From NCBI GenBank assembly GCA_009697105.1, contig SIAQ01000021.1, forward strand, positions 1-52,898: DNA of 52,898 bases, in the 5' to 3' direction. Position numbers and translations under genes: made by a program. How positions within the stretch are numbered: position 1 is the stretch's first letter; each line of letters opens with the position of its first letter. The stretch comes from Gemmataceae bacterium (GTDB lineage: Bacteria; Planctomycetota; Planctomycetia; Gemmatales; Gemmataceae). Below the pieces are notes generated by a model. That model worked only from the letters and a program-made list of their open reading frames with translations. It was not told where the DNA came from and did not search any database. Shown here piece after piece: positions 8,832 through 17,910 of this stretch.

Positions 8832-8860
8832 CTCGCTCCGCTGCGCGTCGCGGCTAAACA
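8832..8860 (-). repeat. Lone arm of the TTTAGCCGCG inverted repeat
   Basis: This segment (CTCGCTCCGCTGCGCGTCGC followed by GGCTAAAC) matches the right arm of the pair at 37250-37278. No left arm is present nearby. Confidence 0.6.
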
Positions 8861-8925
8861 TCGATCCCAGGCTTTGGCGAACTACGTAAACTGGGAAAGC
8901 CGCTACGTCCCCCGCAAAACCCCCG

Positions 8926-8954
8926 TTGAGAAAAGTTCAAGAATCACGTATAGG
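8926..8954 (+). promoter_or_regulatory. Possible sigma-70-type promoter for lptF/G
   Basis: TTGAGA (8926-8931) and TATAGG (8949-8954) are separated by 17 bases, about 80 bases before the GTG of the permease gene. This rests on pattern only. Confidence 0.35.
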
Positions 8955-9032
8955 GAGCCGATAGCAACCTGTTGGTAGTAGCGGGCATGAACTGAACTGC
9001 GCTGATTCCGTTGTTGACCGAAGGAGTCGTGT

Positions 9033-10229
9033 GTGATTTGGGGTACGATCCATCGGATGATTTTGATCGACCTCGTGAAGGTCTTCGTCTTATCGCTGTT
9101 TGCGCTGACGGGGATGATCATGATGGCGGGCGTCATTGCGGAAGCGATGAAGAGCGGGCTGGGGCCGATGCAGATCGCGGGCATCGTGCCGTTGATGCTG
9201 CCGAGCCTGCTGCCGTACACCATTCCGCCGACCACGCTGTTCGCGGTCTGCATTGTTTACGGGCGGTTGGCGGCGGATAACGAGATTTTGGCGTTGAAGT
9301 CAGCCGGCGTGCACATCGGGCTGATCGTTTGGCCGGCGCTCGTGCTTGGCATTCTCACCAGCGCACTGACGATGTGGCTTTACATCGACATCATTCCCAG
9401 CACGCATTTCACCATGAAAAACAAAGTCATTGCCGATGTCGAGGAGTTGCTTTATACGATGCTGCGTAAAGATGGACGCATTACGCATCAGAAGCTGAAC
9501 GTCGAGATTCACGTCAATCGCGTCACGGGCCGCAAACTGCATAATGTAATCTTCAAGCGTCGCTCGACGGACGGCAAAGGGTTCGATACGATTGTGCACG
9601 CCAAGGAAGCCGAACTACGTGCGGATCTGGCCCATAAACAGATATTGGTGCAGATGCGCAATGCGACGATCCTGAGCGGGCAGGCGGGCGGGATCAGTGA
9701 GGCGCAGATTTGGCCTGTCGAGCTGCCGCCGGACTTTGTGGCTCAACCCACGAAGAACCGGGCTAACGACATGACCTGGAGCGAATTGTTCCAATACAGG
9801 CGAAAGTTTCTCGACGAAAAAGAGAAGCTCAGCCGCGAGATCGACATGCACCAGACGTTGATCAATCTGGGCCAAGGGCAGCCGAGTTTTCAGGAGCATA
9901 TCAAGAATCTCGTCAACCAGCGCAAGGAGCGCGACACATTGCTGTTAATGGTGGAGAGTGAATTCTACATTCGGCCTGCGTTCGCCCTGGGCTGTTTATG
10001 TTTCGCGATGGTTGCCTGCCCGGTCGGGATTTGGTTCAGCAAGAATGATTATCTTAGCGCGTTCATAACATGCTTTCTGCCAATCGTCATGTTCTACTAT
10101 CCGGTGATGCTGTGCGCGATCAACATCTGCCGATCGGGCAAAGTCCCGCCATGGATGGGCATCCCGCTCGCGGATGTGGTTATGGTCTTCGCCGCCCTCC
10201 TGCTTTTCCGAAAACTCGCGCGGAACTGA
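9033..10229 (+). CDS. LptF/LptG-family lipopolysaccharide export permease
   Basis: A 398-residue inner-membrane protein of the YjgP/YjgQ family. The GTG at 9033 is supported by AAGGAG six bases upstream. Three N-terminal helices include the family's PYTIPPTTLFAVCIVYGRL and the NEILALKSAGVHIG coupling region. A beta-jellyroll periplasmic segment follows, and three C-terminal helices end the protein. LptF and LptG pair with the LptB ATPase to move lipopolysaccharide-type lipids to the periplasmic bridge. An inserted polar, coiled-coil-like segment (about 250-310, rich in K/E/R/Q) before the last helices looks lineage-specific. Whether this is F or G cannot be told; no second copy is in the window. 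recD follows 57 bases downstream. Confidence 0.9.
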   Translation: MIWGTIHRMILIDLVKVFVLSLFALTGMIMMAGVIAEAMKSGLGPMQIAGIVPLMLPSLLPYTIPPTTLFAVCIVYGRLAADNEILALKSAGVHIGLIVWPALVLGILTSALTMWLYIDIIPSTHFTMKNKVIADVEELLYTMLRKDGRITHQKLNVEIHVNRVTGRKLHNVIFKRRSTDGKGFDTIVHAKEAELRADLAHKQILVQMRNATILSGQAGGISEAQIWPVELPPDFVAQPTKNRANDMTWSELFQYRRKFLDEKEKLSREIDMHQTLINLGQGQPSFQEHIKNLVNQRKERDTLLLMVESEFYIRPAFALGCLCFAMVACPVGIWFSKNDYLSAFITCFLPIVMFYYPVMLCAINICRSGKVPPWMGIPLADVVMVFAALLLFRKLARN

Positions 10230-10286
10230 GCGTCGGCGGCATACAATTCCACTGTGTCATAGTGCACACATGGGAAATATGCTTCG

Positions 10287-12284
10287 ATGACTGCTACAGC
10301 GACGCCACATTTTCTGCGTGAACTCTTTCCCAAAGCCGGGCCAGCGCTGGTACGCTTATTACAGGGCGTTGCCGAGAACACGGGAATACTGCGAAACGAT
10401 TACTTCGCCGTGCGAGATTGGCTAGAGATTGCCGATTATCGTGATCACGACTCGGCCTGCGTACTCGCCCTTTTGCTGCTGGCGGCTCTCGAGGAGGGCA
10501 GCCTGTGTGTCGAGATTTCCGAGGATTCGCTTGGCCGTCGCCTGAATGACTTCGTGTCAGCCGACGAAGCGAGACAATGGATCGCCGCCGTCGTACGCGA
10601 TTTGGATGAAAGCACCCTGCCCGCCCTGATCGGTACGCTGCCCGGCGAACATCGACCGATGATTCTGCACACCGTCGGCGATCGGCGATTCGTCTATTTT
10701 CAGCGTTTCCTGCGAGCCGAGTCGGCGTTTTTTCTATCGCTGCAAACTCGCGTCGAGAACGTCGAAGCGCCGAGCGGGACCGACTGGCCGGCGATCGTGC
10801 GCGAAGTCTTCGCCAGCCAGGCGGTGCAACTCGATCCCGATCAACGCATCGCATTGGCGTCGGCGCTTGCACAGCGGCTAACGATCATCTCCGGCGGTCC
10901 GGGAACGGGCAAGACATCGATCGTGTTGACGCTGTTGCGATGCCTGAGTCGCGGCGGCATCGGCGCCGATCGCATCACCCTCGCCGCCCCGACAGGCCGC
11001 GCTGCCCAACGCCTGACCGACTCACTTCGCGCGGGCCTGGTACGTCTCCCGACACCGACCGATGCCGATACAAGGCTGAACGACCTCAGCGCGACGACGC
11101 TGCATCAGATGCTGGCATATCGGCCGAATCGCAATATCTTCACACGCCACCGCGAGAACCCGATACCCGCTGACGTGGTCATCGTGGACGAAGTCTCGAT
11201 GGTCGGCCTGGTGCTGATGGCGCAACTCTTCGACGCCGTCTCGCCGAACGCAAAGTTAATCCTGCTCGGCGACAAGAACCAGCTACCGTCGGTCGAAGCC
11301 GGCGCCGTTCTCGCGAATCTCGTGGCGGACGACCACGCCGCTCGATTCACGCCAGCAACGGCCGCGCACATCGAACAGATTCTGGGGGCAGCGACGGTCG
11401 AACGCCAGGATTCGGTGGATCGCATCACCGAGCGCATCGTGCTGTTGCGAACCAACCATCGCTCGCAAGCCGAGATTCGCGCCGTCGCCGAAGCGATCAA
11501 TCGCCAGGAGGCCACGATCGTGGACACGCTTCCGCGTCTGAACCTAGCCGACGACGATGCGTTATCTCGCACCGGGTGCTGGCTATTGGAACAGACGCAC
11601 GCCACGCCTATGGAGCTTCGCGCTCAGGTGCGAAGCTGGATCGATCTCGCCTACTTCAGTACGGACGAAGCCGGCACAACGCTGGCGGCGGTGATCTCGG
11701 ACGTCGCCAAGACAGACGCTCCCGAACAGCACGCCGACACGCCAAAGCTGTTCGCCCTGATGGATCGCTGGCGCCTCTTGACGCTGCTGCGCGACGGCGC
11801 CTGGGGATGCGACGAGATCAACGCCGACGCCGACGTGATCCTCCGCCATCGACTCGACCCTGGTGCCCGCGGCGCCCTGTTCGCCGGCGCTCCCGTGCTC
11901 ATTACGCGCAACGATCCCAGCCTTGGGTTGTTTAATGGCGACGTGGGCATGGCTGTGCGCGACGCGCGCGGCCGATTGAGCGTGCTGTTTCCCCGCCGTG
12001 AGGGGTGCATCGCCTTCGCCGCCGAGACGCTGCCTACACACGAACTTGGCTTCGCCCTGACCGTGCACAAAAGCCAGGGATCGGAATATGCAAACGTGAT
12101 GGTCGTCATGCCGCCCACCGGTGGCCGTCGGCTTTTGACGAAGGAATTGGTCTACACTGCGATAACTCGCGCCAAGTCGCTGGCTGTGATCTGTTCGACA
12201 ACGGAAGCATTACGATTCGCGATCAGCCGCCGCATCAAGCGCGAGTCAGGAATTTGCGCTGCGGGCGCGCAAGCCCCAGGATGA
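10287..12284 (+). CDS. recD: Exodeoxyribonuclease V subunit alpha (RecD)
   Basis: A 665-residue superfamily-1B helicase. Walker A is GGPGTGKT (203-210), Walker B is VIVDEVSMV, and the C-terminal helicase motif LTVHKSQGSEY is followed by LVYTAITRAK. The N-terminal helical region before the ATPase matches the RecBC-interacting domain of RecD rather than RecD2/TraA. RecD is the 5'-3' helicase of RecBCD, which processes double-strand ends for recombination or degrades linear DNA. Its partners recC and recB lie 2.4 kb further on, on the opposite strand, so the complex is encoded by two separate transcription units. Confidence 0.93.
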   Translation: MTATATPHFLRELFPKAGPALVRLLQGVAENTGILRNDYFAVRDWLEIADYRDHDSACVLALLLLAALEEGSLCVEISEDSLGRRLNDFVSADEARQWIAAVVRDLDESTLPALIGTLPGEHRPMILHTVGDRRFVYFQRFLRAESAFFLSLQTRVENVEAPSGTDWPAIVREVFASQAVQLDPDQRIALASALAQRLTIISGGPGTGKTSIVLTLLRCLSRGGIGADRITLAAPTGRAAQRLTDSLRAGLVRLPTPTDADTRLNDLSATTLHQMLAYRPNRNIFTRHRENPIPADVVIVDEVSMVGLVLMAQLFDAVSPNAKLILLGDKNQLPSVEAGAVLANLVADDHAARFTPATAAHIEQILGAATVERQDSVDRITERIVLLRTNHRSQAEIRAVAEAINRQEATIVDTLPRLNLADDDALSRTGCWLLEQTHATPMELRAQVRSWIDLAYFSTDEAGTTLAAVISDVAKTDAPEQHADTPKLFALMDRWRLLTLLRDGAWGCDEINADADVILRHRLDPGARGALFAGAPVLITRNDPSLGLFNGDVGMAVRDARGRLSVLFPRREGCIAFAAETLPTHELGFALTVHKSQGSEYANVMVVMPPTGGRRLLTKELVYTAITRAKSLAVICSTTEALRFAISRRIKRESGICAAGAQAPG

Positions 12285-12315
12285 TCGCAGCGATTCCCGG
12301 GGCTTCTACCGGGCA

Positions 12316-13182
12316 TTACCCCTTCTCCGGCCCGAAGCTCGACCAGTGGAGTGTTAGATCAAACGTTCTCACCTCACCTCGCACCATACGAAGGAACGGG
12401 CGCTGCACCGTAAAGCCCTTGGCTTGCAACGACGCAATCGCCAAGCTGTTATCGTCCGGCACATCCAGGTACACCCGCTCACCAGCGAAACGCTGGACCG
12501 CATCGGCCAACAACATTGCACATGCTTGCGGCGAGCCCTGCATCGACCCGATCTGCCAGGCGTTCGCACCCGGCCGGCACATGCAGTATCCCGCAATGGC
12601 GCCATTCGTGACGACCTTCCGCATTCGACCTGGGTCCGCGGCGAAGAGTCGATGCAACAACGATGCCCGGCGAAATCCTGTCGCACGTTCGTCGATCGCG
12701 CACACATCGGGAATGTCGTTCGCAAGCAATGGCTCGACGCCAACGGCAGAACCGCCTCCGTCAGGCACCACGCCCTGCCACCGAGCCATACCGAACACGC
12801 CGACGAAACCGAGCTTGGCGTACACCGGTTGACCCATCGGCGTCGCATCGAGCCAGATCGAGCGGACGCCGCGTGTATCCAGCCAAGCGATGACGTGTCG
12901 CAGTAGCATCGACCCTATGCCCCGACTACGCTGGGCGCTTTCGACAAGCACGAGGTTGATCCAGGCATCGCGTTCAAAGATGCACGCACACGCCGTTCCG
13001 ACGGGTTCGCCGAGCGATTCCGCGACGAAGCAACCGTCCGGCTGCAGCGCGAGTTGACGTTGCCAATCAGATACGAGTTGGTTCCAGTGGTTCTGAGCGC
13101 AGAGGCGAAGGCCGAACGGAATATCGGCGGCGTCAAACAAGCGAATCCGCACATCGGTTTTCACGTTGGCATGTCCCAACAT
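12316..13182 (-). CDS. GNAT acetyltransferase, tandem-domain
   Basis: About 288 residues from the ATG at 13182 (MLGHANVKTDV); a GTG seven codons in is an alternative start. The first GNAT domain carries the acetyl-CoA pyrophosphate-binding motif RSRGIGSMLL and the late strand VYAKLGFVG. A second, more divergent GNAT-like half ends with LDVPDDNSLAIASLQAKGF. Two-domain proteins of this type acetylate small molecules or protein N-termini; the substrate is unknown. Read literally, its start overlaps the end of the zinc-ribbon gene upstream. The overlap disappears if that gene's frameshift is corrected. Confidence 0.85.
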   Translation of the reverse strand: MLGHANVKTDVRIRLFDAADIPFGLRLCAQNHWNQLVSDWQRQLALQPDGCFVAESLGEPVGTACACIFERDAWINLVLVESAQRSRGIGSMLLRHVIAWLDTRGVRSIWLDATPMGQPVYAKLGFVGVFGMARWQGVVPDGGGSAVGVEPLLANDIPDVCAIDERATGFRRASLLHRLFAADPGRMRKVVTNGAIAGYCMCRPGANAWQIGSMQGSPQACAMLLADAVQRFAGERVYLDVPDDNSLAIASLQAKGFTVQRPFLRMVRGEVRTFDLTLHWSSFGPEKG

Positions 13183-13778
13183 TTCACGGAAGCTGCTGCC
13201 GCTGATTTCACCGTGCCGCGCCCGCGCCGGCAATTGTGATCACGAAAATAAAGCCATAGAAGCCGCAGCAAGCGAGGATACCAAAACAGATGCAAACCGA
13301 CACTGACCATGCCCATGATGCGGCCGGCCTGCGTCATGCCCTCGCCGTTCGGGTCCATGCGGCCTTCGCGCATTTCACGCAAATCGGAACCACCCATGAT
13401 CCATGCCATCAGCCCGAAGATGACGGAGAAAGCCGGCAGAATCAACGACATCAGCCCGAAGATCAAGATCATCTCGCCCTTGTGCGGCATGAAATTCCGC
13501 TTGATCGGGTGCCTGCCGCGCTCACGATCACGATCATCGTCCTCCTTATCGTCGTCATCGCGCCGACGCTTCTTTGGGGGCGGCTTGCTATCGTCGCTCT
13601 GCCAAGGTGCGGGCGGCGGCGAGGGCGAAGTAGTCGTGCCTGTTGACGGAATGACATCCTCCGGCAAGCGAGCCGTGAAGGTCTGCCTACACTCGGGACA
13701 CTGGACCAGCTTGCCCAACAATTCATCGGGAACCTGCAGTTGTTTCTTGCAATCAGGGCATGGGATCAATTGCGCCAT
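13161..13778 (-). CDS. Zinc-ribbon membrane protein (DUF4190-like), apparent frameshift near its end
   Basis: A 205-residue reading frame. It has an N-terminal double zinc knuckle (C7-x2-C10, C27-x2-C30), a proline/lysine/aspartate-rich linker (RRRDDDDKEDDD), a transmembrane helix (MILIFGLMSLILPAFSVIFG) and the conserved GRMDPNGEGMTQAGRIMG loop of DUF4190-like proteins. The second helix is lost because the frame shifts at a four-T run (13283-13286). Removing one base gives FGILACCGFYGFIFVITIAG and a stop at 13208. I read this as a single-base insertion or a sequencing error, less likely programmed slippage. Function unknown; common in planctomycetes. Confidence 0.8.
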   Translation of the reverse strand: MAQLIPCPDCKKQLQVPDELLGKLVQCPECRQTFTARLPEDVIPSTGTTTSPSPPPAPWQSDDSKPPPKKRRRDDDDKEDDDRDRERGRHPIKRNFMPHKGEMILIFGLMSLILPAFSVIFGLMAWIMGGSDLREMREGRMDPNGEGMTQAGRIMGMVSVGLHLFWYPRLLRLLWLYFRDHNCRRGRGTVKSAAAASVKCWDMPT

Positions 13779-13800
13779 CGATTCGCCTGATAACGAAAAT

Positions 13801-13885
13801 GCAAGCCCAAGGGTGAGGTACTCCGAACCCTTGGGATCGCCTCGGTATATTCCAGAGGTTCGGATTACCTCACCTCTGAGCTTGC
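13801..13885. repeat. Two head-to-head copies of a hairpin with conserved TGAGGTA(C/A)TCC loop
   Basis: Copy one (13801-13840, plus) has stem CCCAAGGG/CCCTTGGG. Copy two (13852-13885, minus) has stem TCAGAGG/CCTCTGG. Both have the 14-base loop starting TGAGGTA. They lie between the zinc-ribbon gene and def, upstream of both starts. Other copies: 23598-23637 and 35967-36002. Confidence 0.85.
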
Positions 13886-14042
13886 GTCAAAATCCACAAC
13901 TCTCGCCAGAGCCGATATTGTATGTCAATTCACGAACATCCGCACCGGACGATCAGCCCGGCATAGCCCGTTCTCGCCCGAAGTTTTTCCATAGCATGAA
14001 ACAATCGAGCCGAGACCGAAACCATTCCGAAACGGACCCAAG

Positions 14043-14591
14043 ATGACACTCCCAATAGCGCAACTAGGCCAGCCGGTGCTGCGTGCGATTGCCAGCGAGG
14101 TGAGTGATGCACGCATCGCCAGCCGTGAGTTTCAGGCGTTACTAAGCGCGATGCACGAAACGCTCAAGGAGACCGAAGGCGCGGGCCTGGCGGCGCCGCA
14201 AGTGTTTCACAGCGAGCGGATGTTTCTCGCCGCCGCGCTGCCGCCGACACACAAGCACGGCGATCCGGAGTTGGAGACGTTCATTAATCCGCAGGTGACG
14301 CCGTTGACGCACGAGACCGACGAAGCGTGGGAGGGGTGCCTGAGCTTCGCGGAGTTGCTCGTGCTCGTCGCCCGCCCGGTGGCAGTGCGCGTGGAATACA
14401 CCAACGCCGCCGGCCAACGCCGCACGCTCGAACTCGAAGATTTCGCCGCCCGCGTTGTGCAACACGAGTACGATCATCTCAACGGCATCTTGACCATCGA
14501 CCGCGCCCGCTCCTCGCACGACATCGTCAAGACATCGGAAATCGAAACGGTGATGGACGATCGCCGTGAAGACGAGGAAGGCGACGAATAA
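14043..14591 (+). CDS. def: Peptide deformylase
   Basis: A 182-residue metalloenzyme that removes the formyl group from the N-terminal methionine of new proteins. All three family motifs are present in order: G-A-G-L-A-A-P-Q (46-53), E-G-C-L-S (97-101, Cys99 metal ligand) and H-E-Y-D-H (141-145, two His ligands and the catalytic Glu). The C-terminal tail (DEEGDE) is short and acidic. The gene stands alone, convergent with recB. No formyltransferase (fmt) neighbour is seen, unlike many bacteria. Confidence 0.95.
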   Translation: MTLPIAQLGQPVLRAIASEVSDARIASREFQALLSAMHETLKETEGAGLAAPQVFHSERMFLAAALPPTHKHGDPELETFINPQVTPLTHETDEAWEGCLSFAELLVLVARPVAVRVEYTNAAGQRRTLELEDFAARVVQHEYDHLNGILTIDRARSSHDIVKTSEIETVMDDRREDEEGDE

Positions 14592-14596
14592 AAAGA

Positions 14597-14717
14597 GCTA
14601 ACCACAGAGGACACAGAGAAATTCAACAAGAATATAGAATGTTGCGCCCGGTTGGGTTGCAAAATTGAACATGGTTATTTTACCTATTTCGTATTCTCTG
14701 TGTCCTCTGTGGTTAGT
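14597..14717. repeat. ACAGAG-type inverted repeat between def and recB
   Basis: The left arm (14597-14623, CTAACCACAGAGGACACAG) and right arm (14692-14717) are reverse complements. The right arm holds the TAA stop codon of recB, and the left arm begins five bases after the def stop. Confidence 0.85.
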
Positions 14718-17700
14718 TTTTCATGCGCATTGCAGCGTCGAGATCAAGATCGCTTTCGGTCGGGCGGTGAAAGAACACACCGGCGGAGTCGTCGCTGCCG
14801 TTCAAGCCTCGCACATAGAGGTAGTAGACGCCGCCCAACGCCTCGAGCGGTTCAAAGCGTGGGCCGTGCAATCGGCGAAGCCAGCGGGCGAGAGCGTGGA
14901 GATAGAGCCGATATTGGCGATGGTAATCGGATTCCGCCATGCTGAGCGCGAGTTGATCGGGCGAATAGCCGGGCAACAGGTTCGTTTTCCAGTCTAAGAG
15001 AAAACACCTATCTCCGCGGCGAAACACCAAGTCCATGAAACCAGTTACGAAGCCGTCCTCCCAGCGTTTGTCAGCAGATACGGCTGCGCCTAAGCGTTCG
15101 GGGAACAGGAAATCAACTTCATGCCGACGATCTGCCACGCCAATTTCACATAACGCGCAGCCGACGGCGTCCAAAGGCGTTTTGAGCGCACGCCAAACCA
15201 GCTCGGCGATCTGTAGCCGGCAGGCCTCTTCCAACACGTTCGCCGGCACGCGAGTACGCAGCAGCGATACATTGGCCCGCGTCACCTGATCCAGAATTCG
15301 GCGAGCACGGGCGCCGGGCTTGCACAATGCGCCTGGCTCCGAAGCCCGCGCAACCTCGGCAAAGTCGATCGTCTCCAGCACAGTGTGCACCATGTCGCCA
15401 AACACCGGACCGCGCAACGCATCATCGCTTTCCACGGCGGCAACAATCTCGTCGTCGGCGTGATGCTTGTGGACGCCAAACGTCGCGCCGTCGCCAAGCT
15501 GCTCCAGATGTTGCTTCGCCATGCTGGAAAACGACCGCACGACAATCCGTCGTTTCGCCAATCCCGCGTCAGGCGGCGCAAACAGCGGGCCTTCGATGTG
15601 AATCGCTTGCTCCGTCGGCCTCGGCGCCACCTCGACATCCTCGGCGACGAGGATCGGGCCGATCGCTAGCTTGACGATATCGGCGACCAGCGGGCCAAAC
15701 TTGTCAGGACACCCGGTTTCAATCGCGGGCAACACGATCGTGCCGAGCGGCCCAAGGTAACCGCCCGGCCCCGTTGGAATCTTGATTTTCGCGACATACA
15801 ACTTAAGCACGGCCCTCGTTAGCGCGACGTAGTACAACCGCCGTTGTTCCGCCAGCGCCTCAGCAGCGACCTTTTCCTTCGCGTCGCCTTCCGGCAGCAG
15901 ATCGAAGACGATGCGCAGCTCGTCATCGCGATAAATCACCAGATCGTTGGCGGACGCTGATCCCTTCGTGAATCCGCCCGCGAGGAACACAATCGGAAAC
16001 TCCAGCCCTTTGCTTGCGTGAATCGTCATGATCTTGACGCGAGCCCGCCCGGTGTCGGCGGTCGGAGCCTCGGTCTCGCTGGTGTCGCGCTGTGTCTTGC
16101 GTTCGCGTATCCATTCCAACACGGCGAAGAGATCGAGATTGCCGGCATGGACCAACTGCTCGACAGCCGTTAGTAACATCTGAAAATTCGCCAGACGAGC
16201 TTCGGCTGCGGGATCACCCAGGCGATCCAGGAGTAAGCCGGTGTCTTCGATGAGCGATCGGCACAACGCGGACCACTGGCGGCGCTCGACGCACGTCAGC
16301 CACGTTCGCCAAAGCTGGCTGGCGGGATGCTCCGCGGGGAGATCGGCATTGCGCGCAAGGTCCTCGGGCCGAACACGGAAGAAGCATGTCAGCAGCGCCC
16401 GGCGAAACGACACGCGATCGTCCGGCTTGGCGAGGGCGAGCAGGACCGCTTCCAGTTGCGTAGCCTCATCGGATTGCCAAAGCCCGGTGCGTTTGTAAAA
16501 GTTGTACGGGATGCCCGCCTGTTCAAGCAAGGGCACTACCAGTTTCGCATCGGAACGTTTGTCGACGAGGATGCAGATGTCGCCCGCATCGATCGGCCTG
16601 GCGGGCTTGCCTTTCTTGATGAACGTGATGACCGGATTGCCAGCATCGCCGTGCAGGAGACGTTGAATCTCGCCAACAACAAATCGGGTAAAATGCCTCT
16701 GCGCGTCCTTCACTTTCGCGACATGCGACATGTCAACCAGTGATAGCGCAGCACGCTTCGAGCGATCGTCGCCGATGCGTGTCAAGCGTTCATCGTCGTC
16801 GGGCCAATGCACGGGCAGACAGCGAATCTTGCTGGCACGCGGAAACCATTCGCCGTCAATGAACAGGCAATTCAGACCTTCGAGCAGGTCAGGCTCGGAT
16901 CGCCAGTTGACGCGCAAATCGTTGCGAGAGGCATCGAATTCGCCGACCATCTGCTCGGCAGCCGCGTGATAGGTCGGCAGATCGGCGCCACGGAAAGCGA
17001 AGATCGCCTGCTTGGGATCGCCGACGACCAACAGCCGCGATGTGCCGCCTTCGAGGAAGATGGCCCGAAAGATGCGCCATTGCAACCGATCGGTGTCCTG
17101 AAACTCATCAACGATGCCATAGCGAAAGCGCTCGCGCAGCGTGTTCCGAAACAGCTCGGCGGCGGGACTGCGCTGCGGGTCGAGCAGGCCATCAACCGTG
17201 GCGATCATGTCATCGAAGCTTTGCAACCCGCGCTGCCGTTTGTGCTCGTGCAAGAGCTGATGCAGTCGCAGTACGGTATGGATTTCGAGCTGGGCCGCCG
17301 GGTGCGAGTCCGCCGCACCGAGTCGTTTCCACCATTCCGGATTGTAGGCCGGGCGAAGCTGATGGCCCGCGCCCGGCTTATATCGCGTGGCCAGTTCGAG
17401 CACTTTCTTGTTCCAACCGGCCGCGCTCAATCGTTGGTAGTTGGCACGCTCCAGCACATCGCGCAGCTTGTTGCCAAACGTCGCAGGCCAATCACGGCGT
17501 TGGACATTGGCGAGCAGGTCGCGCAGCAGATCGGGATCGTTGACCAGTTCCACGTTCATGTCGAGTCCCTGCTCGAGCGCGTAATCCTTCAGCACGCGCT
17601 GGCAGAAGGCGTGAATTGTAAAGATCGGCGCCTGATCGAAGCGATCGAGCGCGGGGTTGAGAAGACTCGCATCGCAGTCCGGCTCGCGCAACGCACGCTG

Positions 17701-17910
17701 CAGCATCTCACGCAAGCGATTGCGCAGTTCGCCAGTCGCCTTTTCCGTAAAAGTGACGATGAGGATTTTCTCGAGTGGCACCGCCTGTTCGGTGATGAGT
17801 CGAAAGACGAGTCGTTCGATGGTGTAGGTTTTTCCCGTACCCGCCGACGCTTCGATGACGGCATGGCGTGAGAGGTCAAAGTCCGCAACGGATAACCGTG
17901 TTTCGTTCAT
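14713..17910 (-). CDS. recB: Exodeoxyribonuclease V subunit beta (RecB)
   Basis: A 1065-residue UvrD-like helicase with a C-terminal nuclease. Walker A is ASAGTGKT (21-28), VDEFQDTDRLQW is motif II, and MTIHASKGLEFPIV and YVALTRAV are late helicase motifs. The nuclease domain carries GFMDLVF, LLDWKTN and QYRLYLHAL, the RecB-family D-x(n)-D-x-K pattern. RecB provides 3'-5' unwinding and the single nuclease centre of RecBCD. Its ATG overlaps the recC stop (ATGA, 17907-17910), so the two are translationally coupled. It is somewhat shorter than the E. coli protein. The stop lies in an intergenic repeat arm. Confidence 0.93.
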   Translation of the reverse strand: MNETRLSVADFDLSRHAVIEASAGTGKTYTIERLVFRLITEQAVPLEKILIVTFTEKATGELRNRLREMLQRALREPDCDASLLNPALDRFDQAPIFTIHAFCQRVLKDYALEQGLDMNVELVNDPDLLRDLLANVQRRDWPATFGNKLRDVLERANYQRLSAAGWNKKVLELATRYKPGAGHQLRPAYNPEWWKRLGAADSHPAAQLEIHTVLRLHQLLHEHKRQRGLQSFDDMIATVDGLLDPQRSPAAELFRNTLRERFRYGIVDEFQDTDRLQWRIFRAIFLEGGTSRLLVVGDPKQAIFAFRGADLPTYHAAAEQMVGEFDASRNDLRVNWRSEPDLLEGLNCLFIDGEWFPRASKIRCLPVHWPDDDERLTRIGDDRSKRAALSLVDMSHVAKVKDAQRHFTRFVVGEIQRLLHGDAGNPVITFIKKGKPARPIDAGDICILVDKRSDAKLVVPLLEQAGIPYNFYKRTGLWQSDEATQLEAVLLALAKPDDRVSFRRALLTCFFRVRPEDLARNADLPAEHPASQLWRTWLTCVERRQWSALCRSLIEDTGLLLDRLGDPAAEARLANFQMLLTAVEQLVHAGNLDLFAVLEWIRERKTQRDTSETEAPTADTGRARVKIMTIHASKGLEFPIVFLAGGFTKGSASANDLVIYRDDELRIVFDLLPEGDAKEKVAAEALAEQRRLYYVALTRAVLKLYVAKIKIPTGPGGYLGPLGTIVLPAIETGCPDKFGPLVADIVKLAIGPILVAEDVEVAPRPTEQAIHIEGPLFAPPDAGLAKRRIVVRSFSSMAKQHLEQLGDGATFGVHKHHADDEIVAAVESDDALRGPVFGDMVHTVLETIDFAEVARASEPGALCKPGARARRILDQVTRANVSLLRTRVPANVLEEACRLQIAELVWRALKTPLDAVGCALCEIGVADRRHEVDFLFPERLGAAVSADKRWEDGFVTGFMDLVFRRGDRCFLLDWKTNLLPGYSPDQLALSMAESDYHRQYRLYLHALARWLRRLHGPRFEPLEALGGVYYLYVRGLNGSDDSAGVFFHRPTESDLDLDAAMRMKN

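Noticed and set aside
8285-9032. Possible CRISPR or tandem array
   Set aside because: The repeats are inverted and nested, not direct, evenly spaced units; no cas genes are present.
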